Below are positions 1-5,865 of a DNA stretch of 6,982 nt, piece after piece. Positions within the stretch are counted from its first letter, which is position 1. Every line of letters begins with the position of its first letter. Origin of the DNA: an uncultured Collinsella sp. (GTDB lineage Bacteria > Actinomycetota > Coriobacteriia > Coriobacteriales > Coriobacteriaceae); assembly GCA_900556285.1 (NCBI GenBank), contig USOF01000055.1, forward strand, positions 1 to 6,982, given 5' to 3'. A model generated the notes under the pieces. The model was given only the letters and a program-made list of their open reading frames with translations, had not been told where the DNA came from and searched no databases. The position numbers and the translations under genes were made by a program.

Positions 1-50
1 TACGAGATGCTCAGGAGTCTCGTGGGCTCGGAGATGTGTATAAGAGACAG
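1..50. other. Nextera/Tn5 library adapter (i7 side), non-genomic
   Basis: This is residual sequencing adapter. Bases 1-8 are the end of the Illumina P7 oligonucleotide. Bases 9-16 (GCTCAGGA) are an i7 index, the complement of the Nextera index N704 (TCCTGAGC). Bases 17-31 are the Nextera read-2 adapter. Bases 32-50 are the 19-bp Tn5 mosaic end (AGATGTGTATAAGAGACAG). The organism's own sequence begins at 51. The stretch should be trimmed and not annotated as a transposon end. Confidence 0.98.
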
Positions 51-138
51 TTTCCCATGCGCTCGGCGATGAGTGCGGTGCCTTTAAGCAGCATATCGCT
101 GCCGAGAGCCAAGCCGAGAATCAAGGTGAGGGGGAGTC
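51..138. other. Unassigned flank upstream of the ABC exporter genes
   Basis: This is 88 bases of genomic sequence between the adapter and the first ABC gene. On the plus strand a frame open from the edge reaches a TAA at 149-151, and could be the last 32 residues of an upstream gene overlapping the exporter start by 13 bases. Its translation (ending ESCDC) resembles no family I know. On the minus strand a hydrophobic reading (LGSDMLLKGTALIAERMG) runs off the left edge and faintly resembles the first repeat of CaCA-type cation exchangers. No Shine-Dalgarno precedes any of its possible starts, and it would lie almost on top of the exporter's ribosome binding site. Neither reading is secure, and I see no clear promoter. 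Confidence 0.3.
123..134 (+). promoter_or_regulatory. Ribosome binding site deciding the GTG start at 139
   Basis: The purine-rich stretch AAGGTGAGGGGG lies about 4-8 bases before GTG 139. It is about 16 bases from the next in-frame candidate, ATG 151, which is too far. An in-frame TGA at 127-129 excludes any start further upstream. The site therefore supports GTG 139. Confidence 0.75.
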
Positions 139-1875
139 GTGCGACTGCTAATGAGGTTTATGAAGCCATATCGAGGGCTTGTCGCAGTGACGCTGCTGGT
201 GCTGCTGGTGGATAACGTCGGTACGCTGTTGGTTCCCACGATGCTGGCGAACATGGTCAACACCGGTATTACCACGGGCGATGTCGACTACATTTTACGC
301 AACGGCCTATACATGTTTATCGCGACCAGCATGGCTAGCGGCGGCACGGTGTTGGGCTGCTATCTTTCGGCGCGCCTGGCCGCCAACGTAGCCTGCGATA
401 TCCGCAATGCCGTGTACGACAAGTCGCTCGAACTCGCGGCCAGCGACTTTGAGCGCTTTGGCACGGGTTCGATGATCACGCGCTCGCTCAACGACATCAA
501 CGTGATTCAGCAAGCGATCCTGCAGACGATTCAGTTGGTGCTGCCGGTGCCGTTCTTGGCCGTGGCAGGCATCATCTTCGCCTGGTTTATCGATCCTGCC
601 ATGGGCACGCTTCTGGGCGTAGTCGTTGCGATCGTGCTGGTGGCGGCGGTCTTTACGGTTGCCAACGCGGCTCCGATCTTTATGCGCTTGCAGAGCTTTA
701 TCGACCGCATGAACGTGGTGCTGCGCGAGAACATCGTGGGCGTGCGCGTCATCCGCGCATTTAACAAGGAGCGCCACGAGGAGCAGCGCCTGGACGAGGT
801 GTTTAGCGATTACGCGGCCAACGCCATCAAGGTCAACCACCTGTTTGTGGGTCTCGACAGTTCCAGCTTCTTTTTGATGAACATCGCCGAGGTGGCGGTG
901 CTGTGGGTGGGCGGCAACCGCGTGGGCGTCCACGCCATGCAAATCGGTAGCATCTCGGCCGTGCTGGAGTACGCGATCCTGATCCTGTTCTTTGTGATGA
1001 TGGCGCAGATGGTGATTCTGACGCTCCCGCGCGCCGCCGCATGCCTGAACCGTGCACAGCAGGTGTTGGAGATTGAGCCGAGCATCGTCGATGGCGAGCG
1101 CACGCTTGATGCGGCCGCGTCCGACTCAAAGGACGGGGCCGATGCGGTCGCCGTGTTCGATCATATGTCGTTTCGCTTTGACGACGCCGACGAGGACACG
1201 CTGTGCAATTTGAACTTTACTTGTCGTCGCGGTCAGACGACCGCAATCGTTGGCTCGACAGGCTCGGGCAAATCGACGGTGGCAAAGCTTCTGCTGCGCT
1301 TCCACGATGCCACCAAGGGCTCCATTCGCCTGAATGGTGTGGACCTGCGCGAGCTTACGCAAGACGAAATCCGCGGGCGCATTGCCTATGTGCCGCAGAA
1401 GGCGTGGCTGTTCTCGGGCACGGTGGCGAGCAACCTTCGCTTTGGTAACGAAGGCGCGATCGAGGGCGACATGCTTCATGCGCTTGAGGTTGCCCAGAGC
1501 ACCTTTGTACTCGACCAACCGCAGGGGCTCGATACCCCGGTTGCCCAGGGCGGTACGAACTTTTCGGGCGGCCAGCGCCAGCGTTTGGCAATCGCCCGTG
1601 CGCTCATGAAGCATGCCGATCTATATATCTTCGATGACAGTTTTTCGGCCCTGGACTTTAAGACCGATGCCGCCCTGCGCCATGCGTTGCGGGACGAGAC
1701 GTGCGATGCCGCGGTGCTCATCATCGCCCAGCGCATCTCGACTATTTTGCATGCCGATCAGATCGTGGTGCTCAAAGACGGCAAGATCGTGGGCCTAGGC
1801 ACGCACGACGAGCTTATGGAAACCTGCGAGGTGTACCGCGCTATCGCGGAATCGCAGATGAAGGGAGGTGAGTAG
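139..1875 (+). CDS. Heterodimeric ABC exporter, subunit with degenerate ATP site
   Basis: This 578-residue half-transporter has an N-terminal type IV exporter membrane domain (hydrophobic segments near residues 14-38, 55-78, 131-152, 156-178, 235-258 and 268-296) followed by an ATPase domain. Family motifs in the membrane domain include FGTGSMITRSLNDI (107-120) and GVRVIRAFNKER (201-212). In the ATPase domain I see Walker A GSTGSGKST (372-380, K378), Q-loop Q420 and a canonical signature FSGGQ (475-479). Walker B ends in D499 followed by D500 where the catalytic glutamate is expected, and Q531 replaces the switch histidine. This Asp/Gln pattern is that of TM287-, BmrC- and LmrC-type subunits, which hydrolyse ATP only together with a partner. 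The partner is the next gene, one base downstream. The substrate cannot be read from sequence; relatives export drugs, lipids or peptides. The length is normal for the family. Confidence 0.95.
   Translation: MRLLMRFMKPYRGLVAVTLLVLLVDNVGTLLVPTMLANMVNTGITTGDVDYILRNGLYMFIATSMASGGTVLGCYLSARLAANVACDIRNAVYDKSLELAASDFERFGTGSMITRSLNDINVIQQAILQTIQLVLPVPFLAVAGIIFAWFIDPAMGTLLGVVVAIVLVAAVFTVANAAPIFMRLQSFIDRMNVVLRENIVGVRVIRAFNKERHEEQRLDEVFSDYAANAIKVNHLFVGLDSSSFFLMNIAEVAVLWVGGNRVGVHAMQIGSISAVLEYAILILFFVMMAQMVILTLPRAAACLNRAQQVLEIEPSIVDGERTLDAAASDSKDGADAVAVFDHMSFRFDDADEDTLCNLNFTCRRGQTTAIVGSTGSGKSTVAKLLLRFHDATKGSIRLNGVDLRELTQDEIRGRIAYVPQKAWLFSGTVASNLRFGNEGAIEGDMLHALEVAQSTFVLDQPQGLDTPVAQGGTNFSGGQRQRLAIARALMKHADLYIFDDSFSALDFKTDAALRHALRDETCDAAVLIIAQRISTILHADQIVVLKDGKIVGLGTHDELMETCEVYRAIAESQMKGGE
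1862..1870 (+). promoter_or_regulatory. Ribosome binding site deciding the ATG start at 1877
   Basis: AGGGAGGTG lies six bases before ATG 1877. The earlier in-frame GTG at 1868 is part of this Shine-Dalgarno itself and has no site of its own. ATG 1877 is therefore the better start, although 1868 would add only three residues. The site lies inside the last codons of the upstream exporter gene, which fits translational coupling of the two subunits. Confidence 0.75.
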
Positions 1876-1876
1876 C

Positions 1877-3883
1877 ATGACCGAGGAGCTCAAGAAGCAG
1901 GGCGGCGTTGATGACGCCGCTGCCGCGGGACTGGTCGAGGAAACGGCTGCCGCGTCGACCGAGCTGGATGACGCCGCCAAGGCTGCAGCCGAGCGCGAGG
2001 CTCGCCGCCAAGCGCTCTACGAGGAAAACGAACGTGCCGAGGACGAGCGCGCCCGCGCCGAGGCAGAGCGCATGCGCGACGTGGACGACGAAGACGAGGA
2101 CGAGACGCCCCGCGACACCTGGGCGACGGTGCGCCGCCTGTGGAGCGAGGCCGCCGGCGACCATTGGCGCTTCTATATCGTGTTCGCGAGCATTGTGTTC
2201 TATGTCATCTTTAACACCGCCGCGCCGGCATATAGCGCCCGCGTGATCGATGAGCTGTGGGGCCACATTCAGGTGGCGTTTGCCAACGACACCACTTTCA
2301 GCATCACCTGGGAGAACTGCGGCAAGACCATTTTCGTCTACTTTATGATCTGGACTGCCGCTGCCTCGTTCTATGCGCTCCAGAGCTTTTTGATGTCGAG
2401 CGTGGCCGAACGCCTCAATCTGCGCCTGCGCAACCGCATCGCGCAAAAGCTCAACCGTCTGCCGCTCGCCTATTTTGACGCGCATCGTCCCGGCGAGGTC
2501 GTCAGCCGCGCGACCAACGACCTGGACAAGATGTCCGAGAGCATGCAGCGCGGATTGCTGCAGCTGCTCGTGTCGATCGGCACGGTTGTTGGTGCTGTGA
2601 GCGTGATGTTCGTGTTCAGCGTGCAGCTTACGCTCGTCTTTCTGTTCTTTACGGCACTGTCGCTGCTGGTGACGAAGGTCGTCTCGCGCCGCACACACGA
2701 TGTGACGGGCGAGCGCCAGGAGTGGGTGTCCAAGATTACGAGTGCGGTCGAGGAAGGCTATTCGGGCCGTCTGGTGATCCGCGCGTTTAACCGCGAACGT
2801 CAGAGCTCCGCTGAGGTGCACGAGGCTTCGAAGGAACTGGCTCGTGTGAGCACCAAGGCCGACTTTATGATCAATGCTGTCGGCCCCGCAGTGCGCTTTA
2901 TCGGCCGTTTGGCGCAGATCGTTATTGCGCTTGTGGGCTGCAGCATGCTGGTTGCCGGTCACATGACCGTCGGCGTGTTCCAGGCGTTCTTCCAGTTTAT
3001 CTACGAGGCGTCCGAGCCCATGACGCAGTTGTCGTTTACCTTCAACTCGCTGCAGAGCGCGCTGGCGAGTGCAGAGCGCGTGTTCGACCTGCTCGATGAG
3101 CCCGAGATGGAGGCCGATCCGCTGCCGGACAAGGCCGCCAAGCTGCCGGGTCGCGTGGAGGGCCGCGTCTCCTTTGAGCATGTGCGCTTTGGTTATTCGC
3201 CCGACAAGCCGCTTATGCGCGACGTGTCGTTTACCGCCGAGCCGGGCCAGAAGATTGCCGTGGTGGGAACCACGGGCGCGGGCAAGACGACGCTCATCAA
3301 CCTGCTCATGCGCTTCTACGAGATTGACGGCGGGCGTATTACGCTCGACGGCGTGGATACGAGCCGCATGGACCGCGGCGAGCTACGGCAGCAGTTTGGC
3401 ATGGTGCTGCAGGACGCCTGGCTGTTCGATGGCACCATTGCCGAGAACATCGCCTACGGCTGCCCCGAGGCGACGCGCGAGGAGATTGTCGCGGCCGCTC
3501 GTGCCGCGCAGGTCGACTTCTTTGTGCGCACCATGCCGCAGGGCTACGACACGCGCGTGGCCAACGATGCCGAGAGCATCAGCCAGGGCCAGCGTCAGCT
3601 GCTGACCATCGCACGCGTGCTGCTCAATAACCCGGCGATTCTCATCCTGGACGAGGCGACCTCAAGCGTGGATACGCGTACCGAGCTTGCCATCGGTCGT
3701 GCCATGGACGCGCTCATGCGCGGGCGCACGAGCTTTGTGATCGCGCACCGCCTGTCGACGATCGTGGACGCCGACCTGATCTTGGTCATGGATCACGGCA
3801 ACATTATCGAGCAGGGCACGCATAAGGAGCTGCTGGCTGCCGAGGGTGCCTACGCCGACCTCTATCTGAGCCAGTTCGCATAA
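1877..3883 (+). CDS. Heterodimeric ABC exporter, catalytic subunit with acidic N-terminal extension
   Basis: This 668-residue half-transporter is the partner of the gene one base upstream. A charged, Ala/Glu/Arg-rich tail (residues 1-80) precedes the first membrane segment near 98-118. Residues 35-67 look helical and could form a coiled coil, and DVDDEDEDE (68-76) is an acidic patch. The membrane domain shows RPGEVVSRATNDLD (204-217) and GRLVIRAFNRER (297-308). The ATPase domain has Walker A GTTGAGKTT (464-472, K470), Q-loop Q512, Walker B LILDE (D592 and catalytic E593) and switch H624. Its signature is ISQGQ (568-572) instead of LSGGQ. By analogy with TM288, the active ATP site pairs this subunit's Walker motifs with the partner's FSGGQ, and the degenerate site pairs its ISQGQ with the partner's Asp/Gln site. 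Relatives are about 600 residues, so the extension accounts for roughly 70 extra. Substrate unknown. Confidence 0.95.
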   Translation: MTEELKKQGGVDDAAAAGLVEETAAASTELDDAAKAAAEREARRQALYEENERAEDERARAEAERMRDVDDEDEDETPRDTWATVRRLWSEAAGDHWRFYIVFASIVFYVIFNTAAPAYSARVIDELWGHIQVAFANDTTFSITWENCGKTIFVYFMIWTAAASFYALQSFLMSSVAERLNLRLRNRIAQKLNRLPLAYFDAHRPGEVVSRATNDLDKMSESMQRGLLQLLVSIGTVVGAVSVMFVFSVQLTLVFLFFTALSLLVTKVVSRRTHDVTGERQEWVSKITSAVEEGYSGRLVIRAFNRERQSSAEVHEASKELARVSTKADFMINAVGPAVRFIGRLAQIVIALVGCSMLVAGHMTVGVFQAFFQFIYEASEPMTQLSFTFNSLQSALASAERVFDLLDEPEMEADPLPDKAAKLPGRVEGRVSFEHVRFGYSPDKPLMRDVSFTAEPGQKIAVVGTTGAGKTTLINLLMRFYEIDGGRITLDGVDTSRMDRGELRQQFGMVLQDAWLFDGTIAENIAYGCPEATREEIVAAARAAQVDFFVRTMPQGYDTRVANDAESISQGQRQLLTIARVLLNNPAILILDEATSSVDTRTELAIGRAMDALMRGRTSFVIAHRLSTIVDADLILVMDHGNIIEQGTHKELLAAEGAYADLYLSQFA

Positions 3884-3913
3884 TGTGACAAAGGGACAGT
3901 CCCGCATGTCACA
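3884..3913. repeat. Short nested palindrome, probably a dispersed intergenic (REP-like) repeat
   Basis: Immediately after the exporter stop codon lies a nested inverted repeat. The outer arms TGTGAC (3884-3889) and GTCACA (3908-3913) enclose an inner palindrome GGGACAGTCCC (3893-3903). The core with flanking GTGACAAAG resembles short repeats I recall from intergenic regions of Coriobacteriia and other bacteria, some linked to REP-associated transposases. Only one copy is in this window, so dispersal is recalled knowledge and not shown here. It could instead simply be an extra hairpin at the operon end. Confidence 0.5.
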
Positions 3914-3915
3914 TC

Positions 3916-3960
3916 AAAAAGAAAGGCGCGCCGGGGATGGATTCCCTGGCGCGCCTTCTT
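3916..3960. terminator. Bidirectional rho-independent terminator between the ABC operon and cysE
   Basis: A hairpin of about 15 base pairs pairs 3923-3937 with 3943-3957 around a five-base loop. Its core is GGCGCGCC on both arms, with one G-T pair. An A-rich run (AAAAAGAAA, 3916-3924) precedes it, giving a good U-tract for minus-strand transcripts from cysE. On the plus strand only CTT follows, a weaker tail for the ABC transcript. The position between two convergent genes fits a shared terminator. Confidence 0.88.
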
Positions 3961-3997
3961 GCGTTGATGCCGATGTCGTTTTGTGCCGCTTGCGTTC

Positions 3998-4702
3998 CTA
4001 GCGCTCGTCCACGAGCTTGGCGACGAGGGCTTTGAGCTCGGCCACCTCTCGCTCGAGTTCTTTGACGCGGCGGGCGTTCTCGGTGATGCCTTGGCGGTTG
4101 AGGGCACTCTGCTCGGCAGCGTCATCGGGCATGTACTCGCGATGCTGCTTGGCGTCGAAGCTCTCCTCGAACACGCGGCAGCCGTTGCGCTTGATGATGC
4201 GTCCCGGCACGCCCACGACGGTGCAGTTGTCGGGCACGTCCTTGACGACGACCGAGTTGCCGCCGATCTTGACGTTGTTGCCGATGCGGATGTTGCCGAG
4301 CACCTTGGCGCCCGTGCCCACGGTGACGTTATCGCCGAGCGTTGGGTGGCGTTTGCCGGTCTCGTTGCCGGTGCCGCCGAGCGTAACGCCCTGGTAGAGC
4401 ACGCAGTTGTCGCCCACAATGGTGGTCTCGCCGATGACGACGCCCATGGCATGGTCGATAAAGAAATGCTTGCCGATCTGTGCCGCGGGATGAATCTCGA
4501 CGCCGGTGATGTGGCGGGTGATTTGCGAGAGCACGCGGGCGAGCGAGCGATGACCGTGCTCCCAGAGCCAGTGCTCGGGCACGTGGTTCCACTTGGCGTG
4601 CAGGCCAGGATAGGAAAGGAAGATGACCAGACCGTTTTGTGCAGCGGGGTCTTGCGCCTGGACGGTCTTGATATCCTCGCGAATGGTATTGATAAAGCTC
4701 AC
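3998..4702 (-). CDS. cysE: Serine O-acetyltransferase
   Basis: The enzyme transfers acetyl from acetyl-CoA to L-serine, giving O-acetylserine, the carbon acceptor for sulfide in cysteine synthesis; it acts in the cytoplasm. The protein has 234 residues. A short helical N-terminal domain (1-65, with [19 protein letters not shown]) precedes a left-handed beta-helix of hexapeptide repeats (about 68-170). The catalytic motif [12 protein letters not shown] carries D83 and H84. GKRHPTLGD carries H119, matching the second active-site histidine of E. coli CysE, and [10 protein letters not shown] closes the helix. Residues 207-232 ([20 protein letters not shown]) look like a coiled coil. The protein is shorter than E. 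coli CysE (273) and resembles compact bacterial forms. I chose GTG 4702 because AAGGGAGG lies seven bases upstream and [11 protein letters not shown] matches usual N-termini; an in-frame ATG at 4789 would add 29 unrelated residues and precede the likely promoter. Confidence 0.96.
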   Translation of the reverse strand: MSFINTIREDIKTVQAQDPAAQNGLVIFLSYPGLHAKWNHVPEHWLWEHGHRSLARVLSQITRHITGVEIHPAAQIGKHFFIDHAMGVVIGETTIVGDNCVLYQGVTLGGTGNETGKRHPTLGDNVTVGTGAKVLGNIRIGNNVKIGGNSVVVKDVPDNCTVVGVPGRIIKRNGCRVFEESFDAKQHREYMPDDAAEQSALNRQGITENARRVKELEREVAELKALVAKLVDER

Positions 4703-4709
4703 CGGCCGT

Positions 4710-4717
4710 CCTCCCTT
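4710..4717 (-). promoter_or_regulatory. Ribosome binding site deciding the cysE GTG start
   Basis: On the minus strand AAGGGAGG lies seven bases before GTG 4702. It is the only strong Shine-Dalgarno near a possible cysE start and rules against the longer reading from 4789. Confidence 0.8.
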
Positions 4718-4743
4718 AGCGCCATGGCAATGCGATTCAATAA

Positions 4744-4771
4744 AGTATAGCGATTTGCTAGGGATTAGGAA
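4744..4771 (-). promoter_or_regulatory. Probable cysE promoter
   Basis: On the minus strand TATACT (4744-4749) is a near-consensus -10 box. A weak -35 candidate TTCCTA (4766-4771) sits 16 bases upstream of it. Transcription would start near 4737, leaving an untranslated leader of about 35 bases. I see no recognisable T-box, S-box or cysteine regulator site. Confidence 0.45.
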
Positions 4772-4845
4772 GGACAATCTTGGCGCCATTGCGCTACAGA
4801 TGTCAGTTATGCAAACTTGCTGGTAATGGAGTCATGCTTTTGTGG

Positions 4846-4872
4846 GGTTGCGCACGAGGGGGCACCGCAACC
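4846..4872. repeat. Inverted repeat upstream of the DedA gene (possible operator)
   Basis: The arms GGTTGCG (4846-4852) and CGCAACC (4866-4872) are perfect reverse complements separated by 13 bases. The right arm ends two bases before the candidate -10 box at 4874, and the left arm covers the place where a -35 box would be. The position fits a repressor or activator operator. A 7-bp repeat can also arise by chance in GC-rich DNA. Confidence 0.35.
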
Positions 4873-4873
4873 G

Positions 4874-4879
4874 TATACT
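4874..4879 (+). promoter_or_regulatory. Candidate -10 box for the DedA-family gene
   Basis: TATACT sits about 47 bases before ATG 4926. The best -35 match, TTGCGC (4848-4853), is 20 bases away, longer than usual, so an activator may be needed or the true -35 may be poor. Starting transcription here makes the in-frame GTG at 4842 unusable as a start. Confidence 0.4.
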
Positions 4880-4910
4880 GGTCAACTTGGACGTATCCGC
4901 GCCCACAACT

Positions 4911-4916
4911 GAGAGG
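4911..4916 (+). promoter_or_regulatory. Ribosome binding site deciding the DedA start
   Basis: GAGAGG lies nine bases before ATG 4926. It supports this start over an upstream in-frame GTG at 4842, whose added residues are not membrane-like. Confidence 0.65.
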
Positions 4917-4925
4917 TTTTACTTC

Positions 4926-5573
4926 ATGGGTTTCATCAATTTTATCGCCGAGCTGCTTAAGGATCCGCGCACCGCGATCGCCAGCTGGATCGCCGCCGGC
5001 CCGCTTATGGCCTACGGCTGCGTGTTCCTGATCATCTTTATCGAGACGGGCGTGGTGTTCTTCCCGTTCCTTCCTGGCGATTCACTGCTGTTTGCTTCGG
5101 GCTTCTTTGCCCACAACGGTGGCTTTAACATCGTGGCCCTGCTGGCCATCGCATGGGCCGCTGCCATTTTGGGCGATCAGTGCAACTTTATGATCGGTCA
5201 CTTCTTTGGCAAAAAGATCATCGCTTCGGGCAAGGTCAAGGCTATGACGCCCGAGCGCATCAAAAAGTCCGAGGACTTCTTGGACAAGTGGGGCCACCTG
5301 GCCATCTTCCTCGGCCGCTTCTTCCCGTTTATCCGCACCTTTGTGCCCTTTATCGCCGGTATGGGCGGCATGCACTGGCGCAACTTTGTCGTCTACAACG
5401 TACTGGGTGGTATTACCTGGTCGACGCTCTTTACACTGCTGGGCTACTTCTTTGGCGGTATCCCCTTTGTGCAGGAGCACTTTGAGCTGCTAATCGTTGG
5501 CATCGTTGCCGTGTCGATCATCCCGACCGTGGTCGGTCTGGTTAAGGCTAAGCTGGGCAAAAAGAACGCGTAG
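4926..5573 (+). CDS. DedA-family (VTT domain) membrane protein, probable lipid flippase
   Basis: This 215-residue integral membrane protein is of normal DedA length. Hydrophobic segments lie near residues 23-45, 53-62, 66-90, 124-146, 153-178 and 187-207. Conserved features are ETGVVFFPFLPGDSLL (40-55, with E40 and D52), a GD at 83-84 and GRFFPFIRTFVPFIAGM (130-146, with R131 and R137). These acidic and arginine residues correspond to those required in E. coli YqjA (E39, D51, R130, R136). The family moves lipid head groups across the cytoplasmic membrane, including undecaprenyl phosphate recycling in some members and phosphatidylethanolamine in others, and affects envelope stress and antibiotic resistance. 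Which lipid applies here cannot be told from sequence. The tail is positively charged (KAKLGKKNA). It stands alone between its own promoter candidate and a strong terminator. Confidence 0.95.
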   Translation: MGFINFIAELLKDPRTAIASWIAAGPLMAYGCVFLIIFIETGVVFFPFLPGDSLLFASGFFAHNGGFNIVALLAIAWAAAILGDQCNFMIGHFFGKKIIASGKVKAMTPERIKKSEDFLDKWGHLAIFLGRFFPFIRTFVPFIAGMGGMHWRNFVVYNVLGGITWSTLFTLLGYFFGGIPFVQEHFELLIVGIVAVSIIPTVVGLVKAKLGKKNA

Positions 5574-5601
5574 CTCGAGCCAGCGCGCAAACCGTGCAGT
5601 C

Positions 5602-5640
5602 GAGGCCCGTCACCGCTTACGGTGGCGGGCCTCTTTGCTT
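5602..5640 (+). terminator. Rho-independent terminator after the DedA gene
   Basis: The arms 5602-5615 and 5620-5633 form a 14-bp stem (GAGGCCCG...CGGGCCTC with one T-G pair) closed by the loop CTTA, followed by TTTGCTT. It starts 28 bases after the DedA stop codon and separates that gene from ilvE. Confidence 0.9.
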
Positions 5641-5656
5641 CGGTCAAATGAAAATA

Positions 5657-5672
5657 CTTTAGTTAGTTAAAG
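5657..5672. repeat. AT-rich inverted repeat upstream of the ilvE promoter
   Basis: CTTTA (5657-5661) and TAAAG (5668-5672) are inverted around GTTAGT, inside an AT-rich island (about 5646-5685) in otherwise GC-rich DNA. It lies just upstream of the candidate -35 box. It could be an operator or an UP-like element. The arms are only 5 bp, so the evidence is weak. Confidence 0.3.
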
Positions 5673-5680
5673 AAAAACGT

Positions 5681-5708
5681 TTTATCCGACGCGCGCGCGG
5701 AGTACAAT
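5681..5708 (+). promoter_or_regulatory. Probable ilvE promoter
   Basis: TACAAT (5703-5708) is a good -10 box, with TTTATC (5681-5686) as a moderate -35 box 16 bases upstream. Most of the spacer is alternating CG (5689-5699). Transcription would start near 5715, leaving a leader of about 147 bases before ATG 5862. No T-box motif (AGGGTGG-type) is visible in the leader. Confidence 0.55.
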
Positions 5709-5715
5709 CTCGTGC

Positions 5716-5865
5716 ATGCGAATCGGCGTGCCATCGGCTTTGATGCCGTTTGCGTGTCCCGTCCGGCTCTACGCTCCGGGCGTGCGACGTTGCGACGCGG
5801 CCGGCCTCGGTCCTTGCGTGCGGGTTCGCGAGTTTGCAACTGTGTATGTAAGGAGCGACATATGA
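5716..5865 (+). CDS. Possible leaderless small ORF overlapping the ilvE start
   Basis: An ATG at 5716 opens a 49-codon frame whose TGA (5863-5865) overlaps the ilvE ATG in an ATGA junction. The ATG lies seven bases after the -10 box, so it could be the first bases of the transcript and be translated without a Shine-Dalgarno. The peptide (MRIGVPSALMPFACPVRLYA at its start) is Arg/Val/Ala-rich, with seven Val, three Leu and two Ile, not clustered as in classical attenuator peptides. It resembles no protein I know. Stops are rare in such GC-rich sequence, and the ilvE frame is open over the same stretch, so chance is the simpler explanation. Confidence 0.15.
   Translation: MRIGVPSALMPFACPVRLYAPGVRRCDAAGLGPCVRVREFATVYVRSDI
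5850..5855 (+). promoter_or_regulatory. Ribosome binding site deciding the ilvE start
   Basis: AAGGAG lies six bases before ATG 5862. The ilvE frame stays open upstream to a GTG at 5712, but those 50 extra residues are Arg/Cys-rich and unlike the family. The site settles the start at 5862. Confidence 0.88.

Noticed and set aside
51..124. A minus-strand gene start resembling a Na+/Ca2+ exchanger
   Set aside because: The resemblance covers about 18 residues, no ribosome binding site precedes any start, and it would leave almost no room for the divergent exporter gene. More sequence to the left would be needed.
1841..3181. Long minus-strand open frame (446 codons) opposite the second exporter gene, and similar long antisense frames opposite the first exporter gene and ilvE
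   Set aside because: The translations are His/Arg/Gln-rich with no recognisable domain, as expected for the complement of GC-rich coding DNA, and they lie opposite well-supported genes.
3884..3913. A CRP/FNR-type operator (TGTGA...TCACA)
   Set aside because: The half-sites are 20 bases apart instead of 6, and the element lies after a gene and before a terminator, not at a promoter.
4703..4789. Longer CysE starting at ATG 4789
   Set aside because: The extra residues do not match the family, and the probable promoter and the strong Shine-Dalgarno both point to GTG 4702.
5712..5861. N-terminal extension of IlvE from GTG 5712
   Set aside because: AAGGAG six bases before ATG 5862 is decisive, and the extra 50 residues are unlike any aminotransferase N-terminus.
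5715..5861. A T-box riboswitch or classical attenuator in the ilvE leader
   Set aside because: No T-box core sequence, no terminator with a U-run, and no cluster of branched-chain codons is visible.
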